NCBI GenBank assembly: GCA_964572965.1
Contig: CAZNHL010000029.1
Location: forward strand, 1 to 47,807
Reading direction: 5' to 3'
DNA: 47,807 nucleotides
Source: CAZNHL01 sp964572965
Lineage (GTDB): Bacteria; Bacteroidota; Bacteroidia; Cytophagales; UBA9547
The position numbers were made by a program, and so were the translations under genes. Numbering within the stretch: position 1 is the first letter of the stretch; each line of letters starts with the position of its first letter. Shown piece after piece: positions 43,154 to 47,807 of this stretch. The notes under the pieces were generated by a model, which saw only the letters and a list, made by a program, of their open reading frames with translations, did no database searches and had not been told where the DNA came from.

Positions 43154-45202
43154 ATGCAAAAGAAAACGCTATTAATCTTTTTATTTATGATTTCGCTCAC
43201 CAGGGTATCTCTTGGCGAATGGACAAAAATAGGTCCAACGGGCGGACAGGTATCAAAAATCATAAAAACATCTGCCTGGTATTATGCCATTGTGGGCGGC
43301 AGCATTTCACGAAGCACAGATGGAGTAACCTGGAACAAGATACAGGCCAATGGGCTTTCAATCCAAACTGTGGTAGATCTTAGTGCCAAAAATGACACAC
43401 TCTATGCCGGTTTTTTTGTGGGTGGCGGAGTATACCGTTCTACTGACCACGGTGACAACTGGGTTATTCTTTCAGGAACAGCCAATGTACCCATAGCCAG
43501 TATTTTTTGTGGCGACAAAGCTATTTACTTAGGCACTCAGAATAACAAAATCAGGCGCTCACCTTATACCAATATTAGCTGGACAGAGCTGAGCCCTAAT
43601 ATCAACATGGTTGCAGCCATCAGCAATATTGCAGTAAATGGAGATACAATTTTTGCTGCTTCATCTACAACTACATTTGGAGGGCTGACAAGATCTTACG
43701 ATGGAGGTACTACCTGGAGCGCGAAACTAATTAGCGGGCCCGTTAAAACCATCAAATATAAAGGGCATGGCCAATTGCTTATTGGACGCTCCAATGGGCT
43801 TTTAACATCATCTAACTATGGCACAGCTACAAGTACCCTTCTGTCTGCAGGAATTGAAACAATTGTTAATGAAGGAAATCATATTTATGTGGGTACAACT
43901 TCCGGCGGGGTTTATTTTAGCGAAGACGGTGGTACCAGCTGGACAATAACAAATACTGGTTTGAGTAATGGTCCGGGCACTTCTCCAAACCTCCAGATAC
44001 ACTCCCTGTTGTCAGATGGTAATACGCTACTGGCAGGTACCAGTAAAAACGGTGTTTTTAAATCAACAAATAAAGGAATTAGCTGGTCGGTATCAAGCCA
44101 GGGGATATTCCAGACAAGAGTTAATCACCTGATTTCTTCATCAGATAACATCTTTGCTGCCACAAATCTGGGAATATATAAATCAAGCGACAATGGTAAT
44201 AGCTGGACACCAAAAAATAATGGAATTACAGCGGAAGTAAATACATTGGCAAAAAATGGTTCCTATCTGTTCGCCTCTAATTACGACTTATACCGTTCGG
44301 CGGATAACGGTGAAAGTTGGGAACTTCTGGACACCATCATTACTACAAGTACCCTTCTTAATATCATACCCAAAAGTCTCTATGTTTTCAATAACATTGT
44401 TTTTGTGAGCTCCAACGAAGGGGTATTCCGATCATCTGATAATGGTGACAGCTGGACCAAGCTGACAACCCTTACTACTGCTGAACAATTTATTAATAAT
44501 GGTAATACTTTGTTTGCAGGGCTCTATCAGGGAGGAGTTACACGAAGTACAGATAACGGCGACACATGGACTGCCGTAAACACCGGGCTAACCGTTCCCT
44601 CAACCTTTATCATCTCATTAGGCACACACAAAAGCACTGTCTTTGCCGGGACTAACGTTACATCTTTCAGATCTACCGACAACGGCAACAATTGGACAGG
44701 TGCACATATAGGTCCACTTACTGCTTACCTTTCCGATGGAGATATTTTATATGCAACTACTAAAGCCTCCATTGGACTCTACTATTCCACTAACGGCGAG
44801 TTAGGAAGCTGGAGTTTAGAACAAACCGGCTTGCCGGCAACGGAAATTGCAAATAGTATACTTAAACATGGCGATAATATTTATATCGCAACAACTTCCA
44901 ACAGCATAATAAGAAAAAAAGCATCAGACATTACACTTTCAATAGACAATGATATAATATCTGATGCAGGGCTTATGATTTATCCAAACCCTGTTTCCGG
45001 TAACCTCACAATCAAAAGCAGGCAGGAAACCATAAACAGCATTGCTATTTATAACCTGGCGGGATATAAAGTTGTAGAAAAACCAGCAGTAAATACAGAG
45101 CAAACTACACTTGACATTTCTCCACTCTCCTCCGGAATGTATCTGGTTGAGATAAATTATTCAAATAATAAAAAAGAAGTACAAAGACTTGTGAAACACT
45201 AG
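43154..45202 (+). CDS. Secreted Asp-box (BNR) beta-propeller protein with T9SS sorting domain
   Basis: Signal peptide MQKKTLLIFLFMISLTRVSL. Residues about 25-590 contain ten Asp-box copies of the form S-x-D-x-G-x-x-W (RSTDGVTWNKI, RSTDHGDNWVIL, RSYDGGTTWSAK, FSEDGGTSWTIT, KSSDNGNSWTPK, RSADNGESWELL, RSSDNGDSWTKL, RSTDNGDTWTAV, RSTDNGNNWTGA and a degenerate KSTNKGISWSVS), the mark of sialidase-like or YCF48-like propellers. Catalytic sialidase residues (RIP motif, nucleophile Tyr/Glu pair) are not evident, so binding is more likely than hydrolysis. From about 607 (LMIYPNPVSGN) to the end (LVEINYSNNKKEVQRLVKH) is a T9SS type A sorting domain. It stands alone on the plus strand and is followed 21 bp after the stop by a strong hairpin. 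Confidence 0.92.
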   Translation: MQKKTLLIFLFMISLTRVSLGEWTKIGPTGGQVSKIIKTSAWYYAIVGGSISRSTDGVTWNKIQANGLSIQTVVDLSAKNDTLYAGFFVGGGVYRSTDHGDNWVILSGTANVPIASIFCGDKAIYLGTQNNKIRRSPYTNISWTELSPNINMVAAISNIAVNGDTIFAASSTTTFGGLTRSYDGGTTWSAKLISGPVKTIKYKGHGQLLIGRSNGLLTSSNYGTATSTLLSAGIETIVNEGNHIYVGTTSGGVYFSEDGGTSWTITNTGLSNGPGTSPNLQIHSLLSDGNTLLAGTSKNGVFKSTNKGISWSVSSQGIFQTRVNHLISSSDNIFAATNLGIYKSSDNGNSWTPKNNGITAEVNTLAKNGSYLFASNYDLYRSADNGESWELLDTIITTSTLLNIIPKSLYVFNNIVFVSSNEGVFRSSDNGDSWTKLTTLTTAEQFINNGNTLFAGLYQGGVTRSTDNGDTWTAVNTGLTVPSTFIISLGTHKSTVFAGTNVTSFRSTDNGNNWTGAHIGPLTAYLSDGDILYATTKASIGLYYSTNGELGSWSLEQTGLPATEIANSILKHGDNIYIATTSNSIIRKKASDITLSIDNDIISDAGLMIYPNPVSGNLTIKSRQETINSIAIYNLAGYKVVEKPAVNTEQTTLDISPLSSGMYLVEINYSNNKKEVQRLVKH

Positions 45203-45223
45203 AATTAAAAGCGGCAGTACAAC

Positions 45224-45258
45224 CATCTACAAGATACGCTAAGAGTATCTTGTAGATG
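45224..45258 (+). terminator. Perfect 14-bp hairpin after the Asp-box gene
   Basis: CATCTACAAGATAC (45224-45237) and GTATCTTGTAGATG (45245-45258) with a 7-nt loop. It starts 21 bp after the stop codon. No T-run follows, so it may be a Rho-type or RNA-stabilising 3' end, or act for both directions. Confidence 0.65.
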
Positions 45259-45373
45259 ACCCTGCCCGTAACTGCCAACGAACCATACCCTCATCCGGCA
45301 TTGCCCGAGACAAAGTCTCTACTGTCCATTTGCCAATCCGTAGTTCGCTCCGCTCAAAATTACGGATAGACTG

Positions 45374-45391
45374 TCCTCACCATCCACCCTT
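45374..45391 (+). repeat. 18-bp repeat TCCTCACCATCCACCCTT, copy 1
   Basis: Identical over 18 bases to 46049-46066. It stands 11 bp to the left of border element E7, whereas the other copy stands 10 bp to the left of E8. The two copies flank the 151-aa gene. Confidence 0.8.
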
Positions 45392-45402
45392 TAGGAACAG
45401 GC

Positions 45403-45426
45403 CTTCACCATGGCCGTGTCTCCTCC
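45403..45426 (+). repeat. GC-rich border element E7
   Basis: CTTCACCATGGCCGTGTCTC then CTCC. It lies 70 bp beyond the stop of the 151-aa gene and is in plus orientation, opposite to E8 on the other side of that gene. Confidence 0.6.
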
Positions 45427-45495
45427 TCGCAAAAGAGCACAAAACCTGCTAATTTGTACCACTACTGGCTATTGGAGCAACAGTTTTATGAAAGA

Positions 45496-45951
45496 TCATG
45501 GAATGCGAGACCCCATTACCCACATTTCAATATCATTGGCAGTTTTAAAACGATCGAGATAAGAATATTCCCCATTCAAATCGTTATAGACTAAATATTG
45601 TGCTTCTATTTCTTTAGATTCAATAAAGTTGCGAAAGAGGTCAATCGTATAAATCCAAAAATCATAAGACTTATTTATATTACAACATAAAGAACAAGCG
45701 TATAAATTATCACCAGTGATATACTCTGGCATATCGTCAGGGTTCTCGCTTTCTTTATACTCTAATTCATATATAGTAATATACTTATTCATATTCTGGT
45801 ATGAATCTAGCTCTCTACTTTTAATTACATAGCAAATATCGTCTACATATTCCGCAGAAACTACCTCTGTCGATGTATCTTGAACATCGCTGATAAACCT
45901 CTTCAAAAAATCATTTTTTGAAGGAAAATATATAATTATGCAGCCCTCCAT
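45496..45951 (-). CDS. 151-aa cytoplasmic protein, orphan immunity-like
   Basis: I chose the ATG at 45951 (MEGCIIIYFPSKNDFLKRFI). The open frame extends to a GTG at 46062, which would add 37 residues and begin inside the 18-bp repeat, so it is less likely. The protein is acidic and alpha/beta, contains CSLCCNINKSYDFWIYTIDL and ends with MGSRIP, and has no signal peptide. No family recognised, but its genetic signs are telling: it is enclosed between 18-bp repeats and border elements, and a 38-bp segment of it (45633-45670, encoding SYDFWIYTIDLF) recurs at 46112-46149 with two mismatches, joined to a truncated immunity-like gene. That pattern is usual for immunity genes behind polymorphic toxins. 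Confidence 0.7.
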   Translation of the reverse strand: MEGCIIIYFPSKNDFLKRFISDVQDTSTEVVSAEYVDDICYVIKSRELDSYQNMNKYITIYELEYKESENPDDMPEYITGDNLYACSLCCNINKSYDFWIYTIDLFRNFIESKEIEAQYLVYNDLNGEYSYLDRFKTANDIEMWVMGSRIP

Positions 45952-46048
45952 TACTTCTGACTTTATACAGCATTCTTCAGTTTGTACAACAATAACACCT
46001 TCTGTCCCCCGATGTCCGTCTTTTATAATTCCCTCTCCCTGAATGGTA

Positions 46049-46066
46049 TCCTCACCATCCACCCTT
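46049..46066 (+). repeat. 18-bp repeat TCCTCACCATCCACCCTT, copy 2
   Basis: Exact copy of 45374-45391 on the other side of the 151-aa gene, 10 bp to the left of E8. Confidence 0.8.
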
Positions 46067-46076
46067 CATCCTCAAC

Positions 46077-46110
46077 ATTCCGGTCGGTCAGGAGACACGA
46101 CCGCGGTATG
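46077..46110 (-). repeat. GC-rich border element E8
   Basis: Minus-strand reading CATACCGCGGTCGTGTCTCC then TGACCGACCGGAAT, close to the consensus. On its right end it abuts directly a fragment of a paralogue of the 151-aa gene, which marks a recombination junction. Confidence 0.7.
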
Positions 46111-46111
46111 A

Positions 46112-46149
46112 GAAAGAGGTCAATCATATAAATCCAAAATTCATAAGAC
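46112..46149 (-). pseudogene. 38-bp remnant of a paralogue of the 151-aa gene
   Basis: 36 of 38 bases match 45633-45670. On the minus strand it reads SYEFWIYMIDLF against SYDFWIYTIDLF in the intact gene, and the frame then runs into border element E8. This is what is left of a second, related gene after deletion or rearrangement. Confidence 0.75.
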
Positions 46150-46156
46150 CTTTTTC

Positions 46157-46345
46157 TCAAATAATACCATTCGTTTTTTCCTTCCATGCAATTTCCTGAA
46201 AATCTTCATCAGCATGTTCTATTTTAAAGTCTAGCCCAAAACGACTAAAAGACCCTTTTTTATTATATTTTACTTTAACGTATTCCTTTAAAGCATTTTT
46301 AGTTAAAAAGCTCCCTATCCAAATTGAAACTATTTTCTTTTCCAT
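46157..46345 (-). CDS. Truncated Imm22-like immunity protein (62 aa)
   Basis: MEKKIVSIWIGSFLTKNALK then EYVKVKY...FGLDFKIEHADEDFQEIAW matches the N-terminal half of Imm22 immunity proteins of polymorphic toxin systems as I recall them (VSLWIGNF, EEYVEVKY, a DF-x-I strand and a YDEDF motif); full-length members are about 110-130 aa. Here the frame stops after TNGII, 7 bp before the remnant of another small gene and the E8 element, so the C-terminal half was lost by rearrangement. It could still be translated but is probably non-functional. It is the best family-level hint that this cluster consists of immunity genes. Family assignment needs a profile search. Confidence 0.55.
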   Translation of the reverse strand: MEKKIVSIWIGSFLTKNALKEYVKVKYNKKGSFSRFGLDFKIEHADEDFQEIAWKEKTNGII

Positions 46346-46638
46346 ATTATTCGATTCCTAGTCTTAAAGGTAATGATTTTCTACCGCCATTACCCGCACA
46401 CTCTGCTGTCCGACTTTTAGGAAGGTTGCAAACCCACAGGTCCAGTGTCGACGCCAGCGAGAGACCCAAAAAGGCATCGAATTATTGTTAATTCTTTCGA
46501 TATAGGCTATATACATGTAATTTATTATGTATATTTTCTAGTTATCGGCAACCCTAACCGAACACCATGCAAACATTAACAGACATCAAAAGACAAACAG
46601 GAAACATTTGTTTGTAAATTCGTGGACAGAAAAAAGTA

Positions 46639-47514
46639 ATGTCGAAAAAATCAAACTCAATACCTGTAAACCCACTGATAGCCGAATTAGGCGAGGGTAT
46701 TTTTGTTGGTAAAATAACAAGTGAAGATTTTTATTTGTATGAACAGTTTGACGGTTTTGACAACATTAAACAATCACATCGGGACGAATATCATTTATTT
46801 TTTTTACAGGAGAAAGGAACAACTACTATAGAAATTGACTTTCAAAAGTATACTATAAAACCGCTTTCCGTTACTTTCATTCATCAAAATCAAGTGCACA
46901 GAACATTATCGTTCAAGAATGCGATTGTAAGTATTTGGGCAATAAGCAATGAAAATCTAAATCCTGAATATTTGAAACTATTGGAAGACATTTCTCCCGC
47001 AAAACCGTTATCATTAAAACAGAAAGAATTTTCCGTTATTTCCGAAGCGGTATCTCTTTCCATAAAATTATCGGGACGAAAAAACGAAAAATTATATCAT
47101 TCGTTACTCACCGGAAGCTGTAACGTGTTAATCGGGCTGGTAATTTCCCAGTATTTAGTTCAATCAAAATCATTAGACAAGCTTTCGAGGTTCGAAGTTG
47201 TAACCAAAGCATTTAAGGACTTATTGGAACGAAATTTCATTACTGCAAAAAGTCCAACAGAGTATGCACAACAATTGAACGTTTCTTCGTCGTACCTGAA
47301 CGAATGTGTTAAAAATACCACAGGACATCCTGTTTCACATCATATACAGCAGAGAGTGATTTTAGAAGCTAAACGGTTACTTTATTATTCGGACAAATCG
47401 GTAAAAGAGATTGCAATGGAATTAGGTTATGACGATTATCCTTATTTTTCCCGGCTGTTCACTAAGGTTGCAGGAATGACTGCCTTAACTTTCCGAAACA
47501 AAAACATCGAATAG
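46639..47514 (+). CDS. AraC-family transcriptional regulator
   Basis: 291 aa. Residues about 20-115 form the cupin-like AraC ligand/arm domain (YHLFFLQEKGTTTIEIDFQK, HQNQVHRT). The C-terminal double helix-turn-helix lies at about 190-288: SPTEYAQQLNVSSSYLNECV as the first HTH, and SVKEIAMELGYDDYPYFSRL followed by FTKVAGMTALTFR as the second, with the family signature intact. The ATG at 46639 fits the usual length. It precedes a siderophore-interacting protein gene on the same strand by 67 bp and probably controls it; an iron or siderophore signal is inferred from that neighbour only. An AAACA-TT-TGTTT inverted repeat at 46602-46613 is a possible binding site. Confidence 0.9.
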   Translation: MSKKSNSIPVNPLIAELGEGIFVGKITSEDFYLYEQFDGFDNIKQSHRDEYHLFFLQEKGTTTIEIDFQKYTIKPLSVTFIHQNQVHRTLSFKNAIVSIWAISNENLNPEYLKLLEDISPAKPLSLKQKEFSVISEAVSLSIKLSGRKNEKLYHSLLTGSCNVLIGLVISQYLVQSKSLDKLSRFEVVTKAFKDLLERNFITAKSPTEYAQQLNVSSSYLNECVKNTTGHPVSHHIQQRVILEAKRLLYYSDKSVKEIAMELGYDDYPYFSRLFTKVAGMTALTFRNKNIE

Positions 47515-47581
47515 TCCAATACTTACTGTTTTCTTGCCTTGTCTTACATCTTGGTTTATTGTTGTTTTACACTACACTTTA

Positions 47582-47807
47582 ATGTACCAAACAATGATTT
47601 CAAGCATACCAAAATGGGTCAGTACTTTATTCGGAAACAGTATGCGGCCCAATGTGAAAGTAGTAGAGACCTTCTACCTTAGTCCACAAATAAAGAAAAT
47701 CCGCTTTCAGGGCGACATATCGGAATGGAGTTTTCAAATTGGTTACGCTAGTGTTGTACGTGTGAGCGAAACCGAATTTAGAAATTACACCATTGCAAAT
47801 CACGACA
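47582..47807 (+). CDS. Siderophore-interacting protein (FAD/NAD ferric reductase), 5' part only
   Basis: An ATG at 47582 opens a frame that runs to the window end (75 codons): MYQTMISSIPKWVSTLFGNS then MRPNVKVVETFYLSPQIKKI, RFQGDI..., FRNYTIANHD. The RNYTIA motif is the FAD-binding signature (RxYT) of the siderophore-interacting protein family, cytoplasmic NAD(P)H- or ferredoxin-dependent ferric-siderophore reductases (about 240-280 aa). A second ATG at 47594 is an equally possible start. The 3' part, including the NAD domain, lies outside the window. It follows an AraC-type regulator on the same strand. Confidence 0.8.
   Translation, partial: MYQTMISSIPKWVSTLFGNSMRPNVKVVETFYLSPQIKKIRFQGDISEWSFQIGYASVVRVSETEFRNYTIANHD

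Noticed and set aside
37958..45505. Shared 11-mer ATCATGGAATG at 37958 and 45495
   Set aside because: Eleven bases with diverging flanks are within chance for a 48-kb AT-rich window.
45952..46062. N-terminal extension of the 151-aa protein from a GTG at 46062
   Set aside because: It would start inside the 18-bp repeat; the ATG at 45951 begins a normal beta-strand start. It remains possible.
35744..46110. Border elements as integron attC sites
   Set aside because: The elements lack the RYYYAAC/GTTRRRY core pair with an imperfect palindrome between, and no integron integrase is seen. The CCACAAC end only superficially resembles the core.
35744..46110. CRISPR array
   Set aside because: Copies are degenerate, in both orientations and hundreds to thousands of bases apart; there are no cas genes.
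1..47807. tRNA, rRNA and riboswitch candidates in the intergenic regions
   Set aside because: No cloverleaf, TTCGA-containing T-arm pattern, rRNA core or known riboswitch core was recognised in any gap.

Overview
The window comes from a member of the Bacteroidota. The evidence is low GC (roughly 40 percent by eye), TAnnTTTG-type minus-7 boxes, no obvious Shine-Dalgarno sequences, and several secreted proteins that end in a type IX secretion system (T9SS) type A sorting domain with a YPNP-like motif. The sequence does not fix the order or genus; a gliding or surface-active Sphingobacteriia, Chitinophagia, Cytophagia or Flavobacteriia species would all fit.

Layout. (1) 1-2191: the 5' part of a minus-strand surface protein (beta-propeller plus Ig/PKD-like domains), cut by the window edge. 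(2) 3123-35077: about 32 kb of six closely spaced minus-strand genes that read as one giant operon. In transcription order they encode a 1502-aa beta-rich exported orphan, a 686-aa fibronectin-III protein, a 5325-aa T9SS beta-helix/PKD protein, an outer-membrane beta-barrel, a 2281-aa Fn3 protein with a zincin-like HEIGH motif, and a 230-aa exported small protein. Only the 5325-aa protein carries a recognisable T9SS sorting domain. I infer a dedicated cell-surface apparatus; parts of the 2281-aa protein resemble the pre-toxin region of Bacteroidota polymorphic toxins. (3) 35744-46345: an accessory region of small unrelated genes, mostly on the minus strand, several of which look like orphan immunity genes of polymorphic toxin systems (one is a truncated Imm22-like gene). 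A degenerate GC-rich element of about 33 bp occurs at least eight times, nearly always at gene borders, so that genes look like cassettes. A GH17-like secreted glycosidase is bracketed by the same element.

(4) Embedded in region 3 is an ordinary chromosomal stress module: an HxlR-family regulator (+) divergent from a DsbA/FrnE-like oxidoreductase, an NAD(P)-binding NmrA/SDR protein and a DUF5367-like membrane protein (-). The 91-bp divergent region holds two TAnnTTTG boxes and an array of GTATAG half-sites that look like the operator. (5) 43154-45202 encodes a secreted Asp-box (BNR) propeller with a T9SS tail, followed by a perfect 14-bp hairpin. (6) At the right end an AraC-family regulator precedes the start of a siderophore-interacting (FAD/NAD) protein, cut by the window edge.

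No rRNA, tRNA, CRISPR array, integrase or transposase was seen. A 12-N assembly gap lies inside the 2281-aa gene.
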